Shown here: positions 1-9,800 of the stretch, in pieces
Position numbering within the stretch: position 1 is the first letter of the stretch
Layout of the letters: each line of letters begins with the position of its first letter
NCBI GenBank assembly: GCA_964632945.1
Contig: CAZWCX010000057.1
Span: 1-43,086, forward strand
Reading direction: 5' to 3'
DNA from: CAZWCX01 sp964632945
GTDB lineage: Bacteria > Planctomycetota > MHYJ01 > WSZJ01 > CAZWCX01
DNA: 43,086 nt
The notes under the pieces: model-generated
What the model saw: the letters and a program-made list of their open reading frames with translations, nothing else
Databases searched by the model: none
Told to the model about the DNA's origin: nothing
Position numbers and translations under genes: made by a program

Positions 1-50
1 AACGATTGAGTGCGAAAGGGCGAGTGAACCAAATGGGGAGAGGGGTTGGC

Positions 51-89
51 AAGAAAAAGGGCGCCGCGGCTCGAATGTCCGCGGCGCCC
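51..89 (-). terminator. Rho-independent terminator of the 159-839 gene
   Basis: A perfect 11-bp stem (59-69 pairs with 79-89) closes a 9-nt loop. Read on the minus strand it is followed by a T-rich run (complement of 51-58). It lies 70 bp beyond the stop of the minus-strand gene, so it most likely ends that transcript. Confidence 0.8.
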
Positions 90-158
90 CTCCCGGTTCC
101 CTCGCGGCCGGTTCGCAGGGGTGCGCCTGCGCCGGCCCAAGTCCGGTACTCCCCGGGA

Positions 159-839
159 TCAGTCTCCGAAGGCGAAGAACCCGAAGCTGGAATGCCCGTC
201 CCCGCCGCTGATCCGGATCCCGAAACCGCTCCCCGACGACCGGTGGTACGCGCGGCGCCGGTCGATCGGCTGCGGGTGATGCGCCCGGGGATGGACGACG
301 TGCACCGGGTGCGGGGTCGGAATCACATACCCGATCGGCCGCGGAGCCGGTTCGCACTGCCGGTAGACCACCACCGGAGCCTCCTCGTAGACCACCACCG
401 GCGGCGGTGCGGCGATCGCCACATGCACCCTCGCCCCAATGTTGCGGTTGTTCCGGTCCCGCACCGTCAGATGCAGATCGGCCGTCGGAATCGACCCCGT
501 CTGGAACCTCCAGTGATGACCGCCCAGGTGCCGCAGCGTCCCGAATGCCGGTCCCGCGGGGAAGATCAGTTCCGGCGAGAACGCGAAGTCCGGCATCATC
601 CGGTTGTATTGGTCGAATCCCTTGATCTCGAATTCGAACGAGTCGTTTCCGTATCCCCGCACCGTCAGATGGAGCTGCCGATTGCCGATGGCGACATGGC
701 GTCCATGGCCGACCTCTTCATAGATGGCGATCCTCGTCAGGTAGATCGGCTCATGTCCGGCCTGCGCAGGAGTCGTCGCGAACCACGAACCGATCGCCAC
801 TGCGCCCGCCGCCATCCAGTTCTTCATCGTGTGCCTCAT
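159..839 (-). CDS. Secreted protein of unknown function, His/Pro-rich tail
   Basis: 226 aa. The frame stays open further upstream, but the ATG at 839 is chosen because a strong AAGGAGG site precedes it and a clear signal peptide follows: MRHTMKN, a hydrophobic stretch and a cleavage site after AQA (about residue 27). The mature part is rich in beta-prone segments (such as LHLTVRGYG and LHLTVRDRN, two related strands) and may be a small beta-sandwich. The C-terminal third is a low-complexity stretch rich in Pro, His, Val and Tyr, ending in a Gly/Ser/Phe-rich segment. I do not recognise the family. It is probably periplasmic or surface-exposed; the His-rich tail could bind metal, but that is a guess. 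A rho-independent terminator follows, so it is probably monocistronic. The gap to the next minus-strand gene (840-1067) shows no convincing promoter. Confidence 0.8.
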   Translation of the reverse strand: MRHTMKNWMAAGAVAIGSWFATTPAQAGHEPIYLTRIAIYEEVGHGRHVAIGNRQLHLTVRGYGNDSFEFEIKGFDQYNRMMPDFAFSPELIFPAGPAFGTLRHLGGHHWRFQTGSIPTADLHLTVRDRNNRNIGARVHVAIAAPPPVVVYEEAPVVVYRQCEPAPRPIGYVIPTPHPVHVVHPRAHHPQPIDRRRAYHRSSGSGFGIRISGGDGHSSFGFFAFGD

Positions 840-1067
840 GGTCTTCCTCCTTCTTGTCTCCCCCTGCTCGGGATGTCTGCGCCGAGCGGTTTTCTGTTCC
901 TGTTCCACCGCTTTGAGTACGCAAAGGCAATGCCGCGCGGCCGGATTGGGGCTGGTGGACACAAAATGCGTTGGAAACAGATGTTGTGGATGAATGAGAA
1001 ACCGCCTCGGGGCGGACGGGAGCCCGCTGTCCGGGAGGGTGGACAGATCGTCCGGACACACGGCGGT

Positions 1068-2786
1068 TCAGCGTACCCGCTCGAAGGTGATCCCGTCGAT
1101 CACCAGAACCCCCGGCTCCGGCTCGGCGGCGGCGTCCGGATACAGATAGAAGGCATGCCGGACGCGCCGCCCGTCGGCGTATTCCAGGAGCAGCGAACCG
1201 TCACCGACCCAGTAGCGGCCTGCGCCGGATTCCAACCCCGACTCCGAGTGCGCGAGGCCGGAGCCGTCTCCGGACGGAGCATCGACTCGGCCGGAGTTCC
1301 CGATGAAGTCCTGTCCCTGGAATCGTCCGTCCCGGGTGAAGACGAGCGTGTGCTCCCCGGCCACGCCGCCCGAAGTGGAGTCATCGCCGGAAGACGTGTC
1401 GGTGAATCCACTGTGGCGATAGGTCCCGGAGAAGGCCCGTCCCCCGCGCGCCAGGTCCACGCGGACGTAAGTGCGCGCGCCGATCCGGAGGACCGCCCCG
1501 CCGTCGGAGGCCTGGATCGGCTCGACGGCATCGCGGTCCTCGCCGGGGAGGTCCACGACGAGATTGGGCCCATCCAGGGCATAGCGCCCGCAGGTCTCCG
1601 GTTGCTCGGCTTCGATCTGCTCGAAGGTGAGTCCGGCGAGGCCGCCGGCGGGGAGATGCAGGCAGAGACGTCCGTCCGGCAGAAAAAGTGCGTGGTAGGT
1701 TCGGACGCGGTAGCTCAGCCGGCCGGATGCGTTGAAGCGGTTCTTCCCCTCGGTGGCCACGTAGAGACCGGCCAGTCCATTGCCGCGGACGGCGAAGAGA
1801 TCCGCGTCGCCCGCCCCGGCGGGACTCCCGCCCGGTTCCGGCCCGGCGGGGGTGTCGGGGATTTGTTCGCCGGTGATCGACGGACCGGGACCGCCCGGGT
1901 CCGCCGGACGGTCGTCCACGGCGACTTCGATCTTGACCGCGCTTTCGACCTGATAGGTGCGTCCCTGCTCTTCGACGGGCGAGAGGGTGGCGTACGACAA
2001 CCGCAGGCGCGCGGCGCCGTAGGGCCGACTGCCGTCGACGACGGCGTCGAACGCACCTTCGAGCAGCGCCGGCGAGGGAGGGGGGGCGGGGTTCGTTTGG
2101 GGCCGCGGCGGAAGCTGGACGCGAAACTCCACGCGGCCGAAGAGGAGGCCGAACTGCTCCCCGAGCTCGACCAGTCGGCAGAGGCCGGAGCCCGCGGCGG
2201 GCTCGAAACTTTCGTCCTCGAGCCCGAAGGCGCGAGCCACATCGGCAAGATCGGGCGTCCAGGTCTGTCCGGTCGCAACGGGGCTGCGGGGCAGGAGGGA
2301 CGCGCGCGGGTCGTCGTCTCCCGTCTCCGAACCGGCGAACTCCGTCTGCAGGAAGATCAACTGGATCTCCGTGAACGGAGTCGCGTCGGCCCGTTCGAAC
2401 CGCCGCGCTCCCGGCCGGCCTTGCGCGACGACGGTATGGCCGGAGAGTCCGAGGTCGACCTCGCCCTCCAGGTTCACGAACGTGGCCTGGGAGAAGTGAA
2501 GTTGCGCGCCGGTCATCCGCCCGTCCTCGACGCGCGCGACCTCGACGCGGCACTCGTACCGGAACCCCTCGGTGGTCTGCTCGTCCTGGAGCACGCGGCC
2601 TTCAAGCAGCGTGCGCCGACGCAGGGTCACCATGCGCTCGGAGGCCTGAATCCAGATCCAACCGGTGCGAATGCTTCGGTCCGTGGAGAAGTCCACCGGG
2701 TCGCGCGCATGCGCGGGAAGCGCCGGAAGCAGGAGCAGCGCCAGGGCGGCGATGGGGGCGAAAGCCGAACGAGGAGAGGATGGCAT
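1068..2786 (-). CDS. Secreted protein with two related C-terminal modules, function unknown
   Basis: 572 aa from the ATG at 2786, which is preceded by GGAGGT and followed by a signal peptide (PIAALALLLLPALPAHA, cleavage near residue 27). The open frame continues 183 codons upstream but runs antisense to the ligase gene, so that part is rejected. The N-terminal half (about residues 30-320) looks like a beta-rich exported domain and contains a Pro-rich linker (PPRPQTNPAPPPSP). The C-terminal half shows two copies of one pattern: a G-Y opening (GLAGLY, about 335; FSGTYRHSGF, about 452), a strand ending F-x-x-DGR (FLPDGR; FTRDGR), and then a GRY segment with a strand (CGRYALDGPNLVV; AGRYWVGDGSLLL). 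This resembles lipocalin-like or 'DGRF' modules of exported proteins, known to me only as a pattern. No catalytic motif was seen. It is divergent from the ATP-grasp gene. Confidence 0.8.
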   Translation of the reverse strand: MPSSPRSAFAPIAALALLLLPALPAHARDPVDFSTDRSIRTGWIWIQASERMVTLRRRTLLEGRVLQDEQTTEGFRYECRVEVARVEDGRMTGAQLHFSQATFVNLEGEVDLGLSGHTVVAQGRPGARRFERADATPFTEIQLIFLQTEFAGSETGDDDPRASLLPRSPVATGQTWTPDLADVARAFGLEDESFEPAAGSGLCRLVELGEQFGLLFGRVEFRVQLPPRPQTNPAPPPSPALLEGAFDAVVDGSRPYGAARLRLSYATLSPVEEQGRTYQVESAVKIEVAVDDRPADPGGPGPSITGEQIPDTPAGPEPGGSPAGAGDADLFAVRGNGLAGLYVATEGKNRFNASGRLSYRVRTYHALFLPDGRLCLHLPAGGLAGLTFEQIEAEQPETCGRYALDGPNLVVDLPGEDRDAVEPIQASDGGAVLRIGARTYVRVDLARGGRAFSGTYRHSGFTDTSSGDDSTSGGVAGEHTLVFTRDGRFQGQDFIGNSGRVDAPSGDGSGLAHSESGLESGAGRYWVGDGSLLLEYADGRRVRHAFYLYPDAAAEPEPGVLVIDGITFERVR

Positions 2787-2927
2787 CCGGCTACCTCCGA
2801 TGGGGGATGGGATCGTCTCAACGTCCAAGGAATGCCGGCACGAGAGCGCGCAGGTCGTGCTATCCTGGGGATTGCGGACGGCCCCGGAGTGCGCGTCCGC
2901 CGATTGCGGCGATTCCGAAAACAAGGC

Positions 2928-2955
2928 TTGCATCTTCCGCAAGAGCCGGTAGTCT
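2928..2955 (+). promoter_or_regulatory. Candidate sigma70-type promoter of the ATP-grasp gene
   Basis: TTGCAT (2928-2933), 16-bp spacer, TAGTCT (2950-2955). This gives a leader of about 22 nt that carries GGGAG (2975-2979) before the ATG at 2985. Box matches are moderate. A second -10-like GCTATCCT lies at 2859-2866 but has no -35 partner. Confidence 0.4.
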
Positions 2956-2984
2956 GTCGCCCAGTCTTGAGATCGGGAGCCTGC

Positions 2985-4088
2985 ATGATGGATCGAAAGG
3001 GCGCGAGCGCCGACAACTGCCCCCGCGTGGTGGTGGCGTTCAATAGCGTCGGGCCGGACGAATTCGAAGCGCTGCGCCAGGTCGATCCCTCCACGCTGCC
3101 CTTCCAGCCCCGCTACAAGATCCACGTCAAGACCGCGCTCGAAGAGTATCAGGCGCTCGTTGACGCCCTCCGGCAGGAGGGGTATGACGCGTCCCTCTTC
3201 AATCTCGAAGACGACATCCCCCGCCTCCAGACCCTGGTCGCCTCGCCTGCCCCGGACGTGATCTTCAACCTGGTCGAGGGGATTCGGAACCAGCCCGGGC
3301 TGGAGTCCGCGGCGGCCGCGACGTACGAACTCCACGGCATCCCGTTCACCGGCGCCTCCGCCTTCTCCCTTTCGCTCTGTTGGCGGAAGGGATACACCAA
3401 GCAGCTCCTCCGCGCGATCGGCGTACCGACCCCTCCGTACCTGCTTCTCTACGAGCCGAAGCTGCCGCGTCCGCTGCGCCTCCGCTATCCGCTGATCGCG
3501 AAGCCGGCCCGGGAGGATGCCAGCATCGGTGTGGAGAAGACTTCGGTACTATATCGCCGCGCGGAGCTCGAACAAAGAGTCGACTACCTGTTCCGGGTTC
3601 ATCGCCCCCCGATCCTCGTGGAGGAGTACATTCACGGGCGCGAACTGCACGTGTCGGTGCTGGGAAACTCGCCGCCCGAGGCGTTGCCGGTGCTGGAGTA
3701 CGATTTCAGCGACCTGCCCTCGGAGCACCCGCCGATCCTGACACATGCCGTGAAGTGGAATCCTCTCGACGAGAGCTACCACCAGGTGCACGAGGTCTGT
3801 CCGGCAAACCTGCCCGAGAACATCGATCGCCGCGCGCGTGAGATCGCGGTCAAGGCGTACGGGGTGACCGAGTGCCGCGACTACGCGCGCATCGACCTTC
3901 GCCTGACCCCGGACGGATCGATCTATGTGCTCGAGGTGAACCCCAACCCCGACTTGACGGAGGGGGTTTCGTTCATGCGCTCGGCGGAGCAGGCGGGTCG
4001 ATCGTTCAGCGAGACGCTGCGCACCATCGTCGAGCTGGCGCGCTGCCGGGCCGTGCCGGATCCGCCGGTGGGGAGCGTGGTGCGCTGA
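2985..4088 (+). CDS. D-Ala-D-Ala-ligase-like ATP-grasp protein
   Basis: 367 aa. ATG at 2985 (a second ATG follows at 2988) sits behind GGGAG; the frame upstream is open only because it is antisense to the previous gene. Order: an N-terminal Rossmann-like preATP-grasp region (VVVAFNSVG, then DVIFNLVEGI near 91-100, as in Ddl), a lid region, an ATP-binding lysine in IAKPAREDASIGV (K173), EEYIHGREL (E213/E214 and E220), and the metal-binding end ARIDLRLTPDGSIYVLEVNPNPD (D304, E317, N319). All hallmark ATP-grasp residues are present. Members of this family ligate an amino acid or carboxylate to an amine; whether this one makes D-Ala-D-Ala or another peptide bond cannot be read from the sequence. 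It is convergent with the ankyrin gene (21-bp gap) and not next to mur genes, so the real Ddl may be elsewhere. Confidence 0.88.
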   Translation: MMDRKGASADNCPRVVVAFNSVGPDEFEALRQVDPSTLPFQPRYKIHVKTALEEYQALVDALRQEGYDASLFNLEDDIPRLQTLVASPAPDVIFNLVEGIRNQPGLESAAAATYELHGIPFTGASAFSLSLCWRKGYTKQLLRAIGVPTPPYLLLYEPKLPRPLRLRYPLIAKPAREDASIGVEKTSVLYRRAELEQRVDYLFRVHRPPILVEEYIHGRELHVSVLGNSPPEALPVLEYDFSDLPSEHPPILTHAVKWNPLDESYHQVHEVCPANLPENIDRRAREIAVKAYGVTECRDYARIDLRLTPDGSIYVLEVNPNPDLTEGVSFMRSAEQAGRSFSETLRTIVELARCRAVPDPPVGSVVR

Positions 4089-4109
4089 TCCGTCGCGGGG
4101 TCGTCCCCG

Positions 4110-5408
4110 TCACTCCTTCGCCCCTGCCGCCCGCAGTCGATCCAGCGCCTCCTGGTTCCCGCGGCCCGCGGCGGCCATCAACGCGGTCCGCCCGGAGGCG
4201 TCCCGCAGACTCGGGTCCGCCCCGGCGGCGAGGAGCAGGGCGACGGTCTGCGCGGCCTGCCACTTCGACAATTTCTCGTGATCCGCCGCCAGCATGAGCG
4301 GAGTGCGCCCGGCGGAATCGGCGAGGTCGGGATTGGCACCGCGTTCGAGGAGTTCGTGCACGGCCTCGAGGTGTCCCGCCTGCATCGCCATTACGAGCGC
4401 GGTGGCGCCGCCGGCGTCGCGGGCGTTCGCGTCGGCGCCCAGGACGAGGAGGTGCTCGATCATCGGCAGGTTCGCGGTCTTGACCGCGCGGATCAGCGCG
4501 GGATCCAGGACTCCCTTGGCGTCGCCCCGGCTCCAACGCAGGACGTCGACCACGTCCTTGCGGCCGTGATCGACCGCGAGGTCGAGCGCGTCGAGTCCGT
4601 CCGGGTCGCGGAAGGCCGGATCGGCGCCGCCCTTCAGGAGCGTCTGGACCGCTTCGACATGGCCCGCCACGGAGGCCTCCTGGAGGGCGGTGCGGACCTT
4701 GGTGGCTACCGGGTCCACGCGCGCCCCTTTTTCGAGCAGGGCCTTGATGACGGCCGCGTGTCCGGAGCGCGCCGCCCAGTGCAAGGGGGTCGACCCGTCC
4801 GCGCTCGGCCGACTCCAGTCCAGAGCGGCAGCGGACAGCCCCTTCACGTAGGCGTCGTCGCCGGTGCGGCACGCCTGAATCAGGCGCGCGTACTCTCCCA
4901 GTCCCGGTGCCGCGCCGAGGCCATCCAGCAGGGCCACGGCGCCGCGCGAAGCGGCGTGTTCTGCCGCCGTGTGCCCCTGCGCGTCGACCGCCGCCGGATC
5001 CACCTTCGCCCCGAGGAGGACGGAAACCAGACCGGCGTCCTCGCTCCGCACCGCGAAGTGCAGGGCCGTGCGGCCATCGGCGCTGCGGACATCCGGTTTC
5101 GCGCCCGCGGCGAGCAGGGCCTCGACGGTGGCGCGATGGCCGGCGCCGGCGGCCGCCAGCAACGCCGTCACGCCGTCCTCTCCCGCGGCGTCGGCCCGTG
5201 TGCCGGCCCGGATCATCCCCTGGACCACCGCAGTCTCGCCCCGCCCCGCCGCGCGTCGCAGCGCCTCCTCCTGCTCCCGCACGCGCGTGGGCGATACCAC
5301 CACTCCCGTCGGGGTCGGATTCGGCGGCTCGTTGCGGGCGGGGGGCGGCGCGGACTCGCCGCACCCAACCATCGACAGGACCGTGATCAGGAATACCCGA
5401 CGCATCAT
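4110..5408 (-). CDS. Ankyrin-repeat lipoprotein
   Basis: 432 aa. Two adjacent ATGs (5408 and 5405) follow a GGGGAGG site; the first is used here. The N-terminus is a lipoprotein signal (MMRRVFLITVLSMVGC) with lipobox LSMVGC, so the protein is probably anchored in a membrane facing the periplasm. A Pro/Asn/Thr-rich linker (to about residue 40) leads into roughly ten to eleven ankyrin repeats covering the rest. Clear ones are DGVTALLAAAGAGH, DGRTALHFAVRSED, DGSTPLHWAARSGH, GATALVMAMQAGH, GRTPLMLAADHEK and GRTALMAAAGRGN; the middle of the array (about 180-200) is degenerate. Ankyrin arrays bind proteins; the partner is unknown. A promoter with a TATCGT -10 lies just upstream. Confidence 0.9.
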   Translation of the reverse strand: MMRRVFLITVLSMVGCGESAPPPARNEPPNPTPTGVVVSPTRVREQEEALRRAAGRGETAVVQGMIRAGTRADAAGEDGVTALLAAAGAGHRATVEALLAAGAKPDVRSADGRTALHFAVRSEDAGLVSVLLGAKVDPAAVDAQGHTAAEHAASRGAVALLDGLGAAPGLGEYARLIQACRTGDDAYVKGLSAAALDWSRPSADGSTPLHWAARSGHAAVIKALLEKGARVDPVATKVRTALQEASVAGHVEAVQTLLKGGADPAFRDPDGLDALDLAVDHGRKDVVDVLRWSRGDAKGVLDPALIRAVKTANLPMIEHLLVLGADANARDAGGATALVMAMQAGHLEAVHELLERGANPDLADSAGRTPLMLAADHEKLSKWQAAQTVALLLAAGADPSLRDASGRTALMAAAGRGNQEALDRLRAAGAKE

Positions 5409-5440
5409 GGCCGCCTCCCCGGGATCGCCGACGTTCGGGG

Positions 5441-5469
5441 ACGATAGCATACCCGGGAGGCGACCTCAA
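5441..5469 (-). promoter_or_regulatory. Promoter of the ankyrin lipoprotein gene
   Basis: On the minus strand: TTGAGG (5469-5464), 17-bp spacer, TATCGT (5446-5441). Transcription would start near 5434, giving a leader of about 26 nt that includes the GGGGAGG ribosome site. Confidence 0.5.
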
Positions 5470-5706
5470 GCGCCCGGCGCCCCTGCACCGCGATCGCGTT
5501 TCGGGGAGCATCCGCCGGCCCGGCGGGCAGTCCCCGGCCGGATCCGGACCGGCCGGCCGGGGCCTCCGACCGTCCGGAGGATCCGCGCGCGCCCGCCCGC
5601 GAAATCCCTGCGGCCGCCCGACCCGCGGCACGAAGGAGGAGGCGCGTCGCGAATTGCGATGGCTGCGTCTCCTCGCGACGGCGGTCCGCTCGACACCGCG
5701 GGGCGG

Positions 5707-6525
5707 CTACCCGCCGGTCACCGCCGCCGTCCGCTGTCCTTCGGCCCGCGATCCCGCAACCGTCCCGTCAGGTTCCGCCGAATTGCGGTATGGCGCCGCC
5801 GCCGCGGGGCCCACGGCTTCCGGTATCCCGACCGTCTTCCGGGTCGGGTCGTCGGCCGCGGTCTGCAGCCCCAGCTCGAGCTTGAACTGGGCGAGGAGTT
5901 CGCGCCCCTCGATCTCTTGCGCCTTCTCCTCGATCGCGGCCACCCGCGAATCCACGCTCTCGATCGCCATCGCGAGCCGCCCCTCGGCCGAGATCGAGTC
6001 CCCGCGCAGACGGGCGATCATCTCCTGATGCGTCGAGTCGACACTCGCGACCTCGAACCCCTGGAACGCCCCCGCCAGCTCGACTTTCCACTTCGCGGCT
6101 TCGGACTGACGGATCGCCGCCATCGCCTCTTCGGTCTTGCGCTCCATCTCGACGCGGTAGCGCTCCTTGAGCTTGAGCAAGGCCTCGTACCCCTGGCGCC
6201 CGGCGGCCACCTGCTCGTCATTCCGCGCCCGCTGGTCCTGGACGCCCTTCAACTGCACTGCCAACGACCCCGCCAGCGCCTCGTCGCCCGCCAGCAGGCA
6301 GGCCTTGATCTTCGCCTGCAGGCTGCGCACCTGCGCGGCGAGTTCCTGCGAGCGATTCTCCAGGCGAATCACCCCTGCGCGCGCCTTGGCAATCCCCGCG
6401 TTCATTTCCGGCAGCTTGTCGCGCATGTCGCGGACGCTTTGCTCCAGCAAGAGCCGGGGATCCTCGCCCATGCCGACCAGGGCCCCAAAAACACTGCGAA
6501 AGAAGCGGCGAATGCGCGACCACAT
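5707..6525 (-). CDS. PspA/IM30 (Vipp1)-family protein
   Basis: 272 aa. It begins with the family's amphipathic start (WSRIRRFFRSVFGALVGMGEDPRLLLEQSVRDM), followed by long charged helices with heptad character (about 25-220: the MNAGIAKARAGVIRLENRSQ, LKERYRVEMERKTEEAM and IESVDSRVAAIEEKAQEIE regions), which matches the coiled-coil ESCRT-III-like fold of PspA/IM30. The last 45 residues are a Pro/Ala-rich tail that PspA itself lacks. Members bind stressed membranes and form rods or rings at the inner face of the inner membrane. No pspF or pspB/C neighbours are present, and no sigma54 site was found upstream, so control must differ from the enteric psp system. It is divergent from kinase A across a 336-bp gap. 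A weak GAGGG lies 7 nt before the ATG. Confidence 0.85.
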   Translation of the reverse strand: MWSRIRRFFRSVFGALVGMGEDPRLLLEQSVRDMRDKLPEMNAGIAKARAGVIRLENRSQELAAQVRSLQAKIKACLLAGDEALAGSLAVQLKGVQDQRARNDEQVAAGRQGYEALLKLKERYRVEMERKTEEAMAAIRQSEAAKWKVELAGAFQGFEVASVDSTHQEMIARLRGDSISAEGRLAMAIESVDSRVAAIEEKAQEIEGRELLAQFKLELGLQTAADDPTRKTVGIPEAVGPAAAAPYRNSAEPDGTVAGSRAEGQRTAAVTGG

Positions 6526-6679
6526 GGCGTAACCCTCGAATCGGGAGGTGGGATGTCACCGGACGAGGGAACCCAATCGCAATCTCCGTTCCGTCGAGCG
6601 CAAATCTGCTTAAGTCGCAGAAAAGGCGGACGGTGAAGAGGTTGTGACCGGTCAGCGCGCGTGCGCCCCGGCAGGGGGA

Positions 6680-6716
6680 TTGAACGAGATCCGCATTCGT
6701 TGAACAGGATGTTCAA
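6680..6716. promoter_or_regulatory. Candidate operator: TTGAACA palindrome plus half-site
   Basis: TTGAACA-GGA-TGTTCAA (6700-6716) is a perfect 7-bp inverted repeat. A further TTGAAC half-site begins at 6680, exactly 20 bp (two helical turns) upstream. The pair lies about 50 bp above the kinase promoter and could serve either divergent gene. The regulator is unknown. Confidence 0.4.
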
Positions 6717-6766
6717 TCGCCGGTTCCCGGCCGCCCCGTCGATCGGGGCCGAAGCGCACCCTCATG

Positions 6767-6795
6767 TTCCGATCGCGAACCATGCGCGGTACAAT
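6767..6795 (+). promoter_or_regulatory. Candidate promoter of kinase A
   Basis: TTCCGA (6767-6772), 17-bp spacer, TACAAT (6790-6795). The -10 is good and the -35 weak, which fits an activator-dependent promoter. The predicted leader to the ATG at 6862 is about 60 nt. Confidence 0.45.
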
Positions 6796-6861
6796 TCCGA
6801 CGCGGCGTGCGTGGCGTCGCTCGCGCACGATGCCGGCGTTCCTGCGGGAGATTCGGTGATC

Positions 6862-9800
6862 ATGCAGTGCCTCGGCTGCGGTCGACCCTGGGACGGTCGC
6901 GGGAACGGTGATCGCTGCGACCGGTGTGCCGCGGAATTCCGGGAGACCCGGGCGGCGGAACCGGGGTCGCCGGATCGAGCGGGAGCCGAGAAGGCGGCCG
7001 GGGAGTCGGGACGGGCGGGCGAATTCGCGCGTTACCGGTTGTTGGAGCGGATCGGCCAGGGGGGGATGGGCACCGTCTGGTCCGCGCACGATCTCCGGTT
7101 GGGGCGCCGGGTGGCGCTGAAGCAGTTGCGCGGTTTCGCGGCCGGGGACGACGTGCTGCGCGCCCGCTTCTTCCGGGAGGCGCAGATGGCCGCCCGGTTG
7201 CGCCACCCCGGGATCGTGGCCGTTCACGACGTGGGAGAGGAGGCGGGGATTCCCTTCCTCGCCATGGAACAGGTCGACGGCCGCAGTTTCGCCGCAATGC
7301 TCCGCGAGGACCCGGGGGAGAAGACGGGCCGATTCCGGCCTCCCGCGGCGCGCGGGCGCGAGGCGCTGGCGATTCTCGCCGCTACGGCGGAGGCGATCGC
7401 GTTCGCGCATGCCGAGGGGGTGATCCACCGCGATCTGAAACCCGCCAACGTCCTGATCGCCGAAGGGCCCGGCGAAGTCGGCTCGCGGGTCCGGGTCACC
7501 GACTTCGGACTGGCGCGCGAAATGGTGGCGGCGGAGGGGGAGGTGCGGATCACGGCGTCGGGGCAGGCGCTGGGCACTCCGGCGTACATGAGCCCGGAAC
7601 AAGCGCAAGGGCTGATGCAGCAGGTCGGTCCGGCCGCCGACGTCTGGGCCCTGGGTGCGATGCTCTACGAGATCCTCACGGGGGATCCTCCGTTCGAGCG
7701 GGCGGGGGTGGTGGAGACGATGCGGGCGGTGGTGAACGAGGAGCCGATCCCGCCGCGCCGCCGGAATCCGGAGATTTCGGAAGATCTCGAAGCCGTGTGC
7801 CTCGCGGCCCTCGAGAAGGATCCGGGCCGTCGTCTCGCCGGTGCCGGGGCGTTCGCCCAGGAGTTGCGCCGTTGGCTCGCGGGCGAGCCGGTGCGGACGC
7901 GGAAGGTCGGGCGCGCGGCCCGGTTCGGCCGCCGGTTGTCCCGCGCCCGGGGCTGGCTGCTGGCCGGGTTGGGGGTGGCGGCGGCCATGGGCGCCGCGGC
8001 GGGATGGGTGGCGTGGGACCGCGCCCGCCTGGCGGAGCAGCGGCGGGAATTGCGCGTTCAGATCCAGCAGGGACTGGCGGCGTTCGAGTCGCAGATCCTC
8101 AAGACCGACGTGCCGCCGGAGGCGCGCGATGCGCTCGCGGCCCAGACCCTGGCATGGATCGATCGTTGGATCGCCGAAGAGCCCCGGGCGGGCGTCGCGC
8201 ATTCCCTGCGCGGCCGGATCCGGGAGTTGATGGGTCGCAGAAAGGTGGCCCTGGCGGACTTCGACCTGGGCTGCAGCCTGTCCCCCGAGGCCGGTCGGAC
8301 CTGGTTCCTTCGGGGGATGTTCCGGCTCCGGGAGTACTTGGAAAAACGGGTGGAGGGGGTCGAGTCCTCCACGGGAGGCCGAGTCGAGTTCCACGCCCCG
8401 ACCGAGGAGACGCCGGGGCAGGTGCGATTGCGCGACGAAGGGCTCGCGAACCTGACGCGAGCCGAAGCGGCGGCGGACGCAGCGGAGTCGGACTGGGCGA
8501 TCACGGCGGACGAGATCCGGTTGGGACAGGCGGTGCTTGCCTGTGCGCGGGGACGGGAGGAGGGTTGGACGGAGGCCTTGAACCGGGTCGAAGGCCTCTC
8601 CGGACCCACGGCCGGCTGGGTGCGCGGCCACTCCCTTCGGCGGCTCGGTCGAATCCGGGATTCGGTGGCCGCCCTCGACCGGGCGGTGGAGGAGTTCCCC
8701 TTCGACGGGGCGCTGCGCCATGCGCGGGGACTGGCGCTGGTACAGGAGGCGCACCAGAGTCGGGTGAGCGGGAGAGACTCGCGGCCGACTGCGGCGCGCG
8801 CACGTGAGGATTTCGAAATCGCCGTGAGGCTTCTCCCGGGCGGATTTCCTCAGCGATTCGGCCTTGGTCGGTCCCTGCTCGAGCTCGCCCATGGGACTCG
8901 GATTGCGGGAGGCGATCCGTCGGAGGCGCACCGCGCTGCGCAACGGGTCTTCGCCGAAGTCGTGGGGGATGAGCCGAAGTCGTCGGTCGCCTGGTTGGCA
9001 CTCGCGTCCACCTATCAGGCCATGGCCGAATGGGAGGTTCGGCAGGCGGCGGACCCCCGATTCCTGTTCGATCAGGCGATCTCGAGCGTCTCGCTGTCGA
9101 TCGAGTTCGGGGCTCCCGCGGCCCACCTCCACACCAATCGCGCCATGCTCCTGCAGCGACGCGGGGAGGTCGAAGTCCTCCATGGCGGCGATCCCGTGTT
9201 GTTCTATCAGCGGGCGGCGGAGGATCTTCAAGCGGCGATCGCCTTCGGGGACGAGTCGCCGACGGTGCGTCTCGCGCTGGGCAATCTGCACGCCCGGTGG
9301 GGCGTCGAGTTGATGCGCCGCGGCACGGACCCGACCGGGCGTTTCGACCTGGCCTTGGCCGAACTGGATCAGGCGATCGCGCTCGCGCCGGACCGGGCCG
9401 AGGCGTACGGAAGCCGCGGCGGGGTCTGGTCGCATCGAGCGAGTTGGGAGAAGCAGGTCGGTCGGGACCCGAGACCCGCGCTGATCCGCGCGGTGGACAG
9501 TCTGGATGCGGCGGTGGTGCGCAATCCGTCCCTTCGGGAGGCGCGTTTCCAGCGCGCGTTCAACCGCGCGGAATGGGCGACCTGCGAGGCGGCGGCGGGC
9601 GCGGATCCGGCCGAATTGCAGCGGCAGGTGGAGGAGGAACTGCGGCCCCTCTTCGGCGCCGATCCGCGCGCGCGGATCCTGCTGGCGCAGAGCCTGGCGT
9701 CGTGGGGGCAGGAGGAGGCGGCGATCCGTCTTTACGAGGAAATCGCCCGGGAGCAACCGCGGGACGCCGATCTTGCCCGGGGCCGGATCGAGGAGATCCG

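Larger units (their letters stand above)
6526..6861. other. Divergent intergenic region pspA-like / kinase A
   Basis: 336 bp with no credible gene. It holds the palindrome at 6700-6716, a second half-site at 6680-6685 and the kinase promoter at 6767-6795. I saw no good promoter reading towards the pspA-like gene. Confidence 0.6.

Noticed and set aside
6..2984. Upstream extension of the ATP-grasp frame to the window start
   Set aside because: It runs antisense to two genes with signal peptides and ribosome sites; the ATG at 2985 starts the family fold.
6526..6660. Sigma54 promoter for the pspA-like gene
   Set aside because: No GG-N10-GC pair with the needed context was found on the minus strand.
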